Positions 7,261 through 15,204 of a stretch of 57,789 nucleotides of DNA are shown one piece after another. This DNA is from Knoellia aerolata DSM 18566 (GTDB lineage Bacteria > Actinomycetota > Actinomycetes > Actinomycetales > Dermatophilaceae): positions 1-57,789 of the forward strand of contig NZ_AVPL01000020.1 in the NCBI RefSeq assembly GCF_000768695.1, given 5' to 3'. How positions within the stretch are numbered: position 1 is the stretch's first letter; each line of letters begins with the position of its first letter. Position numbers and translations under genes: made by a program. The notes beneath the pieces are model-generated. The model saw nothing but the letters and a program-made list of their open reading frames with translations, did no database searches and was not told where the DNA came from.

Positions 7261-9717
7261 ATGGATGGCCGTGCCCACAATCTCGCCCACGTGCTCCGTC
7301 TGCTGACGGGGCTCGTCGTCCTGAGCGTCCTCATGGGCCTGCTCATGGCCGGCCTCGCCATTCCCGCGATCGGGGCCGGGGGCAGCGCCACGAAGAGTGG
7401 CGTCAAGGCGTTCAACGACCTCCCGAGCGAGTTCTCGGTCTCCCCGCTCGCGCAGCAGTCCCGCATCCTCGACGCCAGCGGCAAGCTCATCGCCAACCCC
7501 TACGACGAGAACCGCATCATCGTCCCGCTCAAGAACATCTCCCCGTGGATGCAGAAGGCGCAGATCGCCATCGAGGACTCCCGGTTCTACGAGCACGGCG
7601 GCCTCGACGTGCGCGGCTTCACCCGGGCGATGGTGTCGAACTTCCAGAGTGGTGACGTGCAGGGCGCCTCGACCCTCACCCAGCAGTACGTCAAGATCAC
7701 GCTGCAGGAGAACGCGCTCCGCCGCGACGACAAGGACGCCGCCAAGGCCGCCGTCGCCAAGACCTACACCCGCAAGCTGCAGGAGCTCAAGTACGCCCTC
7801 GACGTGGAGCGCAACTACACCAAGGAGCAGATCCTCACCGGCTACCTCAACCTCGTCTACTACGGCGACCAGGCCTACGGCGTCGAGGCCGCGGCGCAGA
7901 ACTACTTCGGCATCAGCGCCAGCAAGCTCACCTTGGTCCAGTCCGCGCTGCTCGCCGGCATCGTCCAGCAGCCGACGACCTACAACCCGGTGCAGAACCC
8001 CAAGCAGTCGCAGACCCGGCGCAACGCCGTCCTCGACCGCATGCAGGTCCTCGGCATGGCCACCGCCAAGGACGTGGCCGCCGCCAAGAAGATCCCCGTC
8101 GCGAACATGCTCGGCAACCGCAAGCCGCCCAAGGGCGTCTGCCAGCGCTCGGCCGAGCCGTTCTTCTGCGCCTACATGATGGAGTACCTCCAGAAGTCGC
8201 CGCAGATGGCCGTGCTGGGCAAGACCCCGGCCGAGCGGCTCAAGAACATCAACCAGGGTGGCCTGACGATCACGACGACCCTGGACCCCAAGCTCCAGCA
8301 GGCGACGCTGCGCGAGCTGACCAAGGCCGTGCCGATCGGCAACCGCAGCAACCTCGGGGCCGCCTCGACCGTCATCGAGCCCGGCACCGGCAAGATCCTC
8401 GCGATGGCCCAGTCGACCGACTTCGCCAAGAGCCAGCTCAACCTCAACGTGGACCAGCGCTACGGCGGCAGCCAGTTCGGCTACCAGTTCGGGTCGACCG
8501 CCAAGACCTACGCCCTCGTGGCTGCCCTCGAGTCCGGGATGCCGCTCGACGGCACGATCAACGCCCCCTCAGCCTCCCCGGAGGACCCGCACTCGTTCAC
8601 CCGTGCGGAGATGAAGGGCCGCTGCAACTCCGACAAGGACTGGTCCGTCGAGAACGACTACCGCAGCGGTGGGGAGATGTCGCTGGCCCGGGCGACGGCG
8701 GAGTCGATCAACACCGCGTTCGGCCAGCTCGTCATCGACGTCGGATGCAAGAAGGTCCACGAGACCATGGGTCGGATGGGCGTCCACCAGGGAGACGGCA
8801 AGCCGATCTACGACTCGGTCGCCTCGATCACCCTCGGTGCCGGCACGATGACGCCGATGACGATCGCCGCGTCCTACGCCACCCTCGCCGCGCGCGGCAA
8901 GTACTGCGAGCCGACCCCCATCGCCTCCATCACCTCCGCCGGGGGCAAGCCCGTCGCGGTCCCCCCGACGTCGTGCAAGCAGGTCGTCCGCGCTGACATC
9001 GCCGACGGCGTCAACGCCCTGCTCCAGGGGCCGCTGCGGGATCCCCGCGGCACCGCCCGGGGCTCCTGGGACGAGAGCCGGCCCGCGGCCGGCAAGACCG
9101 GTACGACGAACAACCACAACCAGTCCTGGTTCGTCGGCTACACCCCGCAGCGCGCCGCCTCGGTCTGGGTCGGCAACGTCATCGTGGCCAAGAACGCGCG
9201 GGGTGACCTCACCACCCTCAACGGCAAGTGCTTCGGCACCTACGGCTGCAAGCGGAGTGTCTTCGGTGGGACCATCGCCGGCCCGGTCTGGGGGGAGATC
9301 ATGAAGGCCGCCACCGCCGGCCTGCCCGTCGTGAACTTCACGCCGCCTTCGGCTGCGGTCCGCAACGGCAACTACGTCCCCCTGCCGGACGTGGTCGGCA
9401 ACAGTGTGGGCACGGCCCGGGCCAAGCTCGAGGCTTTGGGCTTCACGGTGAGGGTCGGTGCCATGGTCGACAGCCAGGTCGACGAGGGGCGTGTCGCCCG
9501 CACCAGCCCGGGCGCGCGGGCGCCCAAGGGTGGCGTCGTCACCCTGCTCATCTCCCGGGGCTACGAGAGCACCCCGACCGCTCCGGCCCGGACGCAACCG
9601 CGCCAGACGTTCACGCAGCCGACAACTCGGGTCACGACGCCGGTCGCACCGGATCCGACGCCCGGCGTCAAGCCACCGAAGCCGCCGAAGCCGCCGAAGC
9701 CTCCGACGCGCCCGTGA
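7261..9717 (+). CDS. Bifunctional class A penicillin-binding protein with PASTA domain
   Basis: 818-aa peptidoglycan synthase, matching PonA2 (Rv3682) by position. One N-terminal membrane anchor (about residues 10-37) precedes a GT51 glycosyltransferase with catalytic Glu105 in IAIEDSRFYEHGGLD. The transpeptidase follows with S412-TAK, S482-I-N and K612-TG. A single PASTA domain (LPDVVGNSVGTARAKLEALG) and a Pro/Lys-rich tail (PPKPPKPPKPP) finish the protein. It polymerises and cross-links glycan outside the membrane. The divergent whiB and upstream AT-rich repeats suggest redox- or stress-linked control. I use the ATG at 7261 rather than the GTG at 7216 because of the leaderless box. Confidence 0.94.
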   Translation: MDGRAHNLAHVLRLLTGLVVLSVLMGLLMAGLAIPAIGAGGSATKSGVKAFNDLPSEFSVSPLAQQSRILDASGKLIANPYDENRIIVPLKNISPWMQKAQIAIEDSRFYEHGGLDVRGFTRAMVSNFQSGDVQGASTLTQQYVKITLQENALRRDDKDAAKAAVAKTYTRKLQELKYALDVERNYTKEQILTGYLNLVYYGDQAYGVEAAAQNYFGISASKLTLVQSALLAGIVQQPTTYNPVQNPKQSQTRRNAVLDRMQVLGMATAKDVAAAKKIPVANMLGNRKPPKGVCQRSAEPFFCAYMMEYLQKSPQMAVLGKTPAERLKNINQGGLTITTTLDPKLQQATLRELTKAVPIGNRSNLGAASTVIEPGTGKILAMAQSTDFAKSQLNLNVDQRYGGSQFGYQFGSTAKTYALVAALESGMPLDGTINAPSASPEDPHSFTRAEMKGRCNSDKDWSVENDYRSGGEMSLARATAESINTAFGQLVIDVGCKKVHETMGRMGVHQGDGKPIYDSVASITLGAGTMTPMTIAASYATLAARGKYCEPTPIASITSAGGKPVAVPPTSCKQVVRADIADGVNALLQGPLRDPRGTARGSWDESRPAAGKTGTTNNHNQSWFVGYTPQRAASVWVGNVIVAKNARGDLTTLNGKCFGTYGCKRSVFGGTIAGPVWGEIMKAATAGLPVVNFTPPSAAVRNGNYVPLPDVVGNSVGTARAKLEALGFTVRVGAMVDSQVDEGRVARTSPGARAPKGGVVTLLISRGYESTPTAPARTQPRQTFTQPTTRVTTPVAPDPTPGVKPPKPPKPPKPPTRP

Positions 9718-9726
9718 GCTGGTCCG

Positions 9727-10188
9727 TCAGCCGGCGAGGACCTTCCTGACGATCGCGGCGACGCGTCCACCGTCGGCGCGACCGGCGATCTCGCCCTGGG
9801 ACGCCTTCATCACCTGGCCCATCTGCGCCATCCCGGTCGCCCCGGTCGACGCGACGGCCGCGCGCACGATGCGCTCCAGGTCGTCGTCGCCGAGCTGCTG
9901 GGGGAGGTAGGCCTCGAGCACCGCGAGCTCGGCGTCCTCGATGGCGGCGAGCTCGGCACGGCCCGCCCCGACGTAGGCCACCGACGCCTCCTTGCGTTTC
10001 TTGGCCTCCTTGGCGATCACCTTGAGGACCTCGTCGTCGGTCAGCTCCTTGGCCTCGGTGCCCGCGACCTCGGCGTTGGTGATCGCGGTCAGCGTCATCC
10101 GCAGCGTGCCCGAGCGAACCTTGTCCTGGCTGCGGATGGCGTCGTGGAGGTCGCTCCGCAGAGTGGTCTTGACGGTCGAGTCGGTCAT
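9727..10188 (-). CDS. GatB/YqeY domain protein
   Basis: 153 aa, a complete YqeY-type protein. It has the N-terminal helix bundle (LRSDLHDAIRSQDKVRSGTLRMTL) and the C-terminal tRNA-binding-like domain ending GRADGGRVAAIVRKVLAG, the same fold as the C-terminus of GatB. The exact role is unknown; the family is associated with aminoacyl-tRNA amidotransferases. It converges on ponA with a 9-bp gap and diverges from the metallophosphoesterase gene, with 42 bp between the two start codons. Confidence 0.9.
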   Translation of the reverse strand: MTDSTVKTTLRSDLHDAIRSQDKVRSGTLRMTLTAITNAEVAGTEAKELTDDEVLKVIAKEAKKRKEASVAYVGAGRAELAAIEDAELAVLEAYLPQQLGDDDLERIVRAAVASTGATGMAQMGQVMKASQGEIAGRADGGRVAAIVRKVLAG

Positions 10189-10194
10189 GGCCCC

Positions 10195-10224
10195 AGTCTC
10201 GCACCCAGCCGCAACCGCGATACT
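10195..10224. promoter_or_regulatory. Back-to-back leaderless -10 boxes
   Basis: GAGACT (minus strand, 10195-10200) stands 6 nt before the YqeY-like ATG. GATACT (plus, 10219-10224) stands 6 nt before the metallophosphoesterase ATG at 10231. Both keep A at position 2 and T at position 6 but have G at position 1, so they are weaker matches than TANNNT. Confidence 0.35.
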
Positions 10225-10230
10225 GGCCCG

Positions 10231-11175
10231 ATGACGTCGACGACCGGGACCGTGCTCCGTTCCCTCGCCGCAGTGGTCGGCACGGGGGTCGCGGGCGTCG
10301 CGTACGCCGGGCTGGTCGAGCGCAACTGGTTCGCCCTGCGCGCCGCGACCGTCCCCGTCCTGCCCCCGGGATCGGCGCCGGTGCGCGTCCTGCAGGTGAG
10401 CGACCTTCACCTCCTCCCGGGGCAGGAGCGCAAGATCCAGTGGGTGCGCCGGTTGGCCGACCTGGCGCCGGACTTCGTCGTCAACTCGGGCGACAACCTC
10501 TCCCACGTCGATGCCGTGCCGGCGCTGCTGCGGGCGATGGAACCGCTCATGGACTTCCCCGGCGCCTTCGTCCTCGGCTCCAACGACCGCTACGCCCCGG
10601 TCCCGAGGAACCCGGCCCTCTATCTCACCCGCCGGCACGCCCGTCCCCCGAAGGCGGCGCGCGGGGACCTGCCCGTGGACGCGCTCGTCGGCGGGCTGCG
10701 CGCGGGCGGCTGGTCCGACCTCGACAACGCGCGCGCGACCGTGACCATGGGTCGGCACCGCGTCGAGCTCGTCGGCGTGGACGACCCGCACATCGAGCGG
10801 GACCGGTATGCCGCGGTGTCCCGTCCCGCGGCCACCGACGTCGCGCTGACGATGGGTCTCGTGCACGCGCCCTACCAGCGCGTCCTCGACGCGATGGCGG
10901 CCGACGGCGCCGGTCTGGTCCTCGCCGGGCACACCCATGGCGGGCAGCTCGCGCTCCCGGTCTTCGGCGCGATCGTCACCAACTGCGACCTCGACCGCCG
11001 CCGCGCGAAGGGGCTCTCGCGCTGGTGGCCCGGGGCCGGCTCGGCGCCGTCGTCAGCGGCGCCCGAGGGCGCGGCCTACCTCCACGTCTCGGCCGGCCTC
11101 GGGACCTCGCCCTACGCGCCCGCCCGGTTCGCCTGTCGCCCGGAGGCCACACTGCTCACGTTGGTGGGGCGCTGA
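10231..11175 (+). CDS. Metallophosphoesterase, membrane-associated (YkuE-like)
   Basis: 314 aa, matching Rv3683 by position. A short N-terminal hydrophobic segment (LRSLAAVVGTGVAGVAYAGL) probably anchors or exports it. The calcineurin-like metal ligands are visible: SDLHLLPG (D..H), NSGDNL, GSND in place of the common GNHD, VHAPY and GHTHGGQ. This set fits the YkuE/lipid-A-esterase-like branch. The substrate is unknown. The last 20 bp overlap the convergent lipoprotein gene. Confidence 0.88.
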   Translation: MTSTTGTVLRSLAAVVGTGVAGVAYAGLVERNWFALRAATVPVLPPGSAPVRVLQVSDLHLLPGQERKIQWVRRLADLAPDFVVNSGDNLSHVDAVPALLRAMEPLMDFPGAFVLGSNDRYAPVPRNPALYLTRRHARPPKAARGDLPVDALVGGLRAGGWSDLDNARATVTMGRHRVELVGVDDPHIERDRYAAVSRPAATDVALTMGLVHAPYQRVLDAMAADGAGLVLAGHTHGGQLALPVFGAIVTNCDLDRRRAKGLSRWWPGAGSAPSSAAPEGAAYLHVSAGLGTSPYAPARFACRPEATLLTLVGR

Positions 11176-12148
11176 CCGCAGCCGGGAAGCGCTGGCGATG
11201 GGCGGCCTCCCAGCCGGCGTCGCCCCTGCCGGCATCGACGAGCTCACCCTGCGGGTGGTCGTCCCTGTGGAGCTGGAGCTCGAAACCGTGCCCCGGCGGC
11301 CGGGTCCGGTAGGTCGCGTCGACCGTCGGCCACACGAGAGCGCCGTCCGCGCCGGGCGTCAGCGCGCCGGCCACACCGGGGACCGCGACGGACACGCGCA
11401 CCTCTCGCAGGCCGTCGTGGTCCTCGACGACGACCGCCCGGGAGACGACGGCGCAGCCCTCCTCACCGGCATACGTCTCCTCGATCGCCACCCAGTCCCG
11501 GACCATCGCCGGCGTCAGCGGTCCGTCGGGCGAGAAGCGGGCATAGGGGCTGGTGCCCGTCTGGTACTCGACGAGGCCCCAGGACAGCTCGCCCAGACCG
11601 CTGGCGAGCACCCAGGCGAGGGAGGCGGAGACCGGCTCGTGCGACGAGATCGAGGCGCTCACCGGCCGCGCGTCCGGCCAGGACTGCAGCCGTATGCCGC
11701 CCGGTGGCGTCCTCGAGACCGCCGTCGCCCAGCGCTCGGCGAGGCCCTTCGTCACCGCTGCGCGACCGTAGCCGAACGACGAGGTGACAAGATCGGCCTC
11801 GTCCCGGCGCGCACTCTCGTCGACGAGGACGAACTCGTCGTACTCGGTGCCGTGCTCGACCTCGTCCACCTCGCGACGGACGTCGTCGACGAGGTCCTCG
11901 ACCCGGCTCGGCGCGGTGCCGGGGGCCAGGGTCACCTGGAGGCGCTGGTCGCCCGAGTTGCCGAGGCTGCGCGCGGTGAACGACGCATCGACCGCACGGA
12001 CGCCGGGAAGGCGCGACACCGCCGCGCTCACGGCGGCCTCGTCGGGCGTGGCCTGGCTGCACCCGGAGAGCGACGCGACGGCCCCGAGCGCGACCGCTGC
12101 TGCCGCCGCGCGCAGCGCGTCTCGGCCGACCCCCCTGCTGGACCCCAT
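11156..12148 (-). CDS. Putative lipoprotein of unknown function
   Basis: 330 aa. It begins with an Arg-containing n-region, an Ala-rich h-region and a lipobox LSGC near residues 27-30, predicting lipidation and attachment to the outer face of the membrane. The rest is acidic and shows no family I recognise. The first half after the Cys (AAVSAAVSRLPGVRAVDASF) has the alternating pattern of a BON-like or ferredoxin-like alpha/beta domain, which is a guess. It ends convergently with the metallophosphoesterase gene, overlapping it by 20 bp. A clear ribosome-binding sequence was not resolved. Confidence 0.75.
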   Translation of the reverse strand: MGSSRGVGRDALRAAAAAVALGAVASLSGCSQATPDEAAVSAAVSRLPGVRAVDASFTARSLGNSGDQRLQVTLAPGTAPSRVEDLVDDVRREVDEVEHGTEYDEFVLVDESARRDEADLVTSSFGYGRAAVTKGLAERWATAVSRTPPGGIRLQSWPDARPVSASISSHEPVSASLAWVLASGLGELSWGLVEYQTGTSPYARFSPDGPLTPAMVRDWVAIEETYAGEEGCAVVSRAVVVEDHDGLREVRVSVAVPGVAGALTPGADGALVWPTVDATYRTRPPGHGFELQLHRDDHPQGELVDAGRGDAGWEAAHRQRFPAAVSAPPT

Positions 12149-12242
12149 GGGCTCAGCATGCCCGGTGGTGATCGGATTTCAGGAGGGGGGCAGGCGTCGG
12201 TTATCCTCGGGTGTCGCGGTGCCGGAAGGTGCCGCGAACTGC

Positions 12243-12320
<78 letters not shown>

Positions 12321-12326
12321 CAGTGG

Positions 12327-12364
12327 AAAGCCCCTGACCAGCAGAGATGCTGGTCAGGGGCTTT
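12327..12364 (+). terminator. Strong hairpin terminator after tRNA-Pro
   Basis: A perfect 17-bp inverted repeat, AAAGCCCCTGACCAGCA (12327-12343) and its complement at 12348-12364, encloses the loop GAGA. It ends in CTTT. By its symmetry it can act on both strands, so it may also stop transcription from the minus-strand remnant beside it. The GACCAGCAG piece also occurs at the tRNA 3' end (12315-12323). Confidence 0.85.
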
Positions 12365-12373
12365 CGCGTCCGC

Positions 12374-12655
12374 TCAGGTCGTCGCCGACACCGGGAGCCG
12401 TCCGAGGCGTGCGAAGCGCTCGAGCCGCGCCTCGTGGCGAGCCGCAGGGTCGACCGCCAGCAGCGTCGCGAGCTCGTGCTGGAGGACGGACCCGAGGCGG
12501 AGGGAGAACGCCTCGGGTCCGACGGCGGCGTCCGGGAGCTCGGGGACGATGCGGTCGACGAGGCCGTGGGCGAGCAGGTCGAGCGAACGGACCCCCTGGG
12601 CCAGCGCCATCTCCGGCGCGTGGTCGGTGTCGCGGTGGACGATCGCGGACGCGCG
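12374..12655 (-). pseudogene. C-terminal remnant of a biotin-dependent carboxyltransferase (AccA/AccD type)
   Basis: About 93 codons reading SAIVHRDTDHAPEMA, then QGVRSLDLLAHGLVDRIVPE and a helical ARLERF-type end, up to a TGA at 12374-12376. This is the closing part of acetyl/acyl-CoA carboxylase carboxyltransferase subunits, where the HRD..APE and LLAHGLVDRIVPE segments are characteristic. Upstream on the same strand the homology stops at about 12655, with no start, biotin-site region or crotonase core. The truncation point abuts the TauE/SafE remnant, so one deletion probably removed the 5' parts of both genes. It is unlikely to be expressed as an enzyme. Confidence 0.65.
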
Positions 12656-12775
12656 GCCGGGTCGGTCGTCGGCGGCTACGCGGGCTCGCACCTCGGTCGC
12701 CGCCTCCCCGAGCCCGTTCTGCGGGGCCTCGTCGTCGTCGCCGGCGTCGCGGCGGCCGTCCACCTCTGGACGTGA
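12656..12775 (+). pseudogene. C-terminal remnant of a TauE/SafE-family permease
   Basis: About 39 codons encode GSVVGGYAGSHLGRRLPEPV, then a final hydrophobic helix (LRGLVVVAGVAAAVHLW) and a stop. This is the typical last repeat of TauE/SafE sulfite-exporter-family permeases: a GGYxGxxLxxRLP loop plus the terminal helix. All upstream transmembrane segments are missing. The break coincides with the break of the oppositely oriented carboxyltransferase remnant. Confidence 0.6.
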
Positions 12776-12818
12776 CATCGTGGCGGGGCCGTCCCCGTCA
12801 CCCGTCACCAGGAGCACC

Positions 12819-13664
12819 GTGAACCCCGACACCCCCTCACGCACGATCGTCATCACCGGCGCCAGCGACGGCATCGGTGCGGCTGCCGCTCGCACCCTCA
12901 GTGCTGCCGGCCACCAGGTGGTCATCGTCGGCAGGTCGCCCGAGAAGACCGCCGCAGTGGCCGCGGACCTCGGGGTGCCGTTCCACGTCGCCGACTACGC
13001 CGACCTCGCCCAGGTGCGACGGCTCGCCGACGAGCTGCGGCAGGCGTACCCGCGCATCGACGTGCTGGCCAACAACGCCGGAGGGATCATGGGCGGGCGG
13101 GCCATCACGCGCGACGGGTTCGAGAAGACGTTCCAGGTGAACCATCTCGCCGGCTTCCTCCTCACCGAGCTGCTCATGCCGACGCTCAGGGCCAGCCGGG
13201 CGACGGTCATCCAGACCGCGAGTGCCGCGGCGCGGCATTTCAGCCATTTCGACATCGACGACCTGCAGAACGAGACGGCCTACTCGCCACAGAAGGCGTA
13301 CGGCAACGGCAAGCTCGCGAACATCCTCTTCACCCGCGAGCTGCACCGCCGCCACGGCGCGGACGGCATCTCAGCCGTCGCCTTCCACCCCGGCGTCGTC
13401 GCGACGAACTTCGCCAGCGACACCACCCACCTCATGCGGCTGCTCTACCACACGCCCGTCCTCAACCGGCTGGTCCTCACCTCGCCCGACAAGGGTGCGG
13501 CCCAGCTCGTGTGGCTGGCCCGGTCGACCCCCGGCACCGACTGGGAGCGCGGCGCCTACTACGAGAAGCAGCGGGTCGCCGGCTCCGCCCCGGCGGCCCA
13601 CGACGACACCCTCGCCGAGGCGCTGTGGGAGTCATCGGAGGGGATGACCCGGCAGTCCGCCTGA
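12819..13664 (+). CDS. Short-chain dehydrogenase/reductase
   Basis: 281-aa cytoplasmic NAD(P)-dependent oxidoreductase of the retinol-dehydrogenase-like classical SDR group. The dinucleotide motif TGASDGIG, the structural NNAG motif, a Ser in TASAAARHF and the catalytic Tyr-Lys in YGNGK are present. VGRSPEK after strand 2 suggests NADP preference. The start is the GTG at 12819, preceded by AGGAG at a proper distance; the frame is open much further upstream but without homology. The substrate is unknown. It is the last ordinary gene before the eCIS locus. Confidence 0.88.
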   Translation: MNPDTPSRTIVITGASDGIGAAAARTLSAAGHQVVIVGRSPEKTAAVAADLGVPFHVADYADLAQVRRLADELRQAYPRIDVLANNAGGIMGGRAITRDGFEKTFQVNHLAGFLLTELLMPTLRASRATVIQTASAAARHFSHFDIDDLQNETAYSPQKAYGNGKLANILFTRELHRRHGADGISAVAFHPGVVATNFASDTTHLMRLLYHTPVLNRLVLTSPDKGAAQLVWLARSTPGTDWERGAYYEKQRVAGSAPAAHDDTLAEALWESSEGMTRQSA

Positions 13665-13695
13665 GTCGAGCCGGCGAGGGAGGTGGTCGGTGCCC

Positions 13696-15021
13696 CTACG
13701 AGGCTTGCTCGGTCAGCTGCCCACCGTAGGTCAGGGCATTGCTGCACGACGTGGGAGCGGGGGTCTGGTCCGGTGGAGTGCCGACCCGGTTGCACCTCAC
13801 GTTGAGTTCCAGGGTCGCCCCAGCGGGTGCAACGAACGGCGTCACGAAGTGGTAGTCCGTGGTCCGGAAGCTCTCCAGCGCCTGCCGGAGCAGGACCCGG
13901 TCGGCGTCACCCGGGAGGGCCAGGGTGATCGTGAGCAGCCCGCTGTCGCCCTGCGTGTTCTCGAGAACGAAGTCGGTCAGGGTGAGGCGCCCGCCGCTCG
14001 GCACCCGGAAGGTGTCACTGTCGGCCCGACCGGCGGCTGCGCTGACCGTGAGCCGACCCGACGCCGGTTGCGTGACGAGCCGGACGGTCGGTGACGGTGC
14101 CGCTGTCGGTGCCGCGCCACCTGATGGCTTGAGCGTGTCGAGGACCTTCTTGGCCTCGCCGGCGGAGCCCGCCGCCTCAGTCTGCGCCGCACCTGCCTGG
14201 TCGGCCGCCTGCTTGGCTGCCGCCGCATCCGCCTGGGCCTGCTTGACCGGCTCCTCCACCGCACCCGCCGCCGCCGACTCGATCGTCTTCTGGAGGACGA
14301 GGAACCACAGCGCGAGCAGCAGGAGCACCAGGGCGAGCGCGGCGAGCAGCGCCTTGAGCAGCCACGTCGGCAGGGCCGGGTCCTGGACGTGGGCGGCCTC
14401 GAGCCGCACCTCCGGGCTGCCCTGCGGTGCCACGACGAGCGAGAAGGGCAGCGTTCGTGGGTTGCCGCGCCAGAGCCGCTCGGTCGACACGACCCTGAGG
14501 TCGGCGAACGCCGCCATGCCGGGGTCGACGGTCAGGGTCTCGGGGCTGGCAGTCACCTTCAGGGCATTGCTGTCCACGGTCGGCACGAGAACGACCGTCA
14601 CCGGGACGTTGCCGCGGTTGTCGATCGCCACCTGGTGCTTGGCCCCGAAACGCCCGTGCGTGGTGCGCGGCACGAGTTCGGCCGTCGTGTCGAGGTAGGG
14701 CAGGACCTCCACCACGGCCTCAGGCACGACCGCCTGGTCGGGGTGTTCCGTCGGGACGACATGGACTCCGAACTGCAGCGCCCCGGCAGGCACCTCGGAC
14801 GAGCGCGGTGGGTGGATGTCGACGGTGGCGTCCTGTGCGGTCCCGGGGTAGAGGGTGAAGTGGGCGGGCTCGACCGTGGTCCACGCGGACGGCACACCGA
14901 CGATGTCGATGAGGTAGTCCTCCACCACCTCGCCGGTGTTCCTGACGTTGAGAGGCACCGAGACGCGGCTTCCCGCCTCCACGGTCACCGAGTCGACTTC
15001 GAGCTGCGCAACAGTGCTCAC
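13696..15021 (-). CDS. eCIS-linked single-pass membrane protein with Ig-like N-domain
   Basis: 441 aa from a GTG at 15019-15021; the start is not certain because no good ribosome-binding site is seen. Residues 1-210 read as two beta-sandwich domains of the kind grouped in COG1470 (VPLNVRNTGEVVEDYLIDIV and VAIDNRGNVPVTVVL are the typical strands). Residues 220-243 form one strong transmembrane helix. It is followed by an Ala-rich, probably coiled-coil stretch (AQADAAAAKQAADQAGAAQ), a Pro/Ser linker and a C-terminal beta domain. There is no signal peptide before the N-domain. The gene is divergent from the LuxR gene at the edge of the locus and may help stage the particle at the membrane (inference). 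Confidence 0.7.
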   Translation of the reverse strand: MSTVAQLEVDSVTVEAGSRVSVPLNVRNTGEVVEDYLIDIVGVPSAWTTVEPAHFTLYPGTAQDATVDIHPPRSSEVPAGALQFGVHVVPTEHPDQAVVPEAVVEVLPYLDTTAELVPRTTHGRFGAKHQVAIDNRGNVPVTVVLVPTVDSNALKVTASPETLTVDPGMAAFADLRVVSTERLWRGNPRTLPFSLVVAPQGSPEVRLEAAHVQDPALPTWLLKALLAALALVLLLLALWFLVLQKTIESAAAGAVEEPVKQAQADAAAAKQAADQAGAAQTEAAGSAGEAKKVLDTLKPSGGAAPTAAPSPTVRLVTQPASGRLTVSAAAGRADSDTFRVPSGGRLTLTDFVLENTQGDSGLLTITLALPGDADRVLLRQALESFRTTDYHFVTPFVAPAGATLELNVRCNRVGTPPDQTPAPTSCSNALTYGGQLTEQAS

Positions 15022-15094
15022 CTCACAGGTGTCCCATGGCGGCGGCGAGCCGTCACCGAACTTCGGAGCGAACTTCAGGGCACCTGATCTGCCC

Positions 15095-15112
15095 GTTGAG
15101 TCCTTGTTGAGT
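15095..15112 (+). promoter_or_regulatory. GTTGAGT direct repeat with 11-bp period
   Basis: GTTGAGT occurs at 15095-15101 and 15106-15112, exactly 11 bp start to start, in the intergenic region between the divergent membrane-protein and LuxR genes. Heptamer direct repeats with an 11-bp period are the known binding-site architecture of SARP regulators, and a SARP-domain protein is encoded at the other end of this locus. A third in-phase copy was not found. Confidence 0.45.
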
Positions 15113-15204
15113 GCACGCAGAGCGTGCCCCGGCATGCTGCCAGGCGTCGTAAGGGTTGCTCGGGGGCAAGCGGGCTGGCCGGGCAGACGTCCAGAGGAGG
15201 ACTC

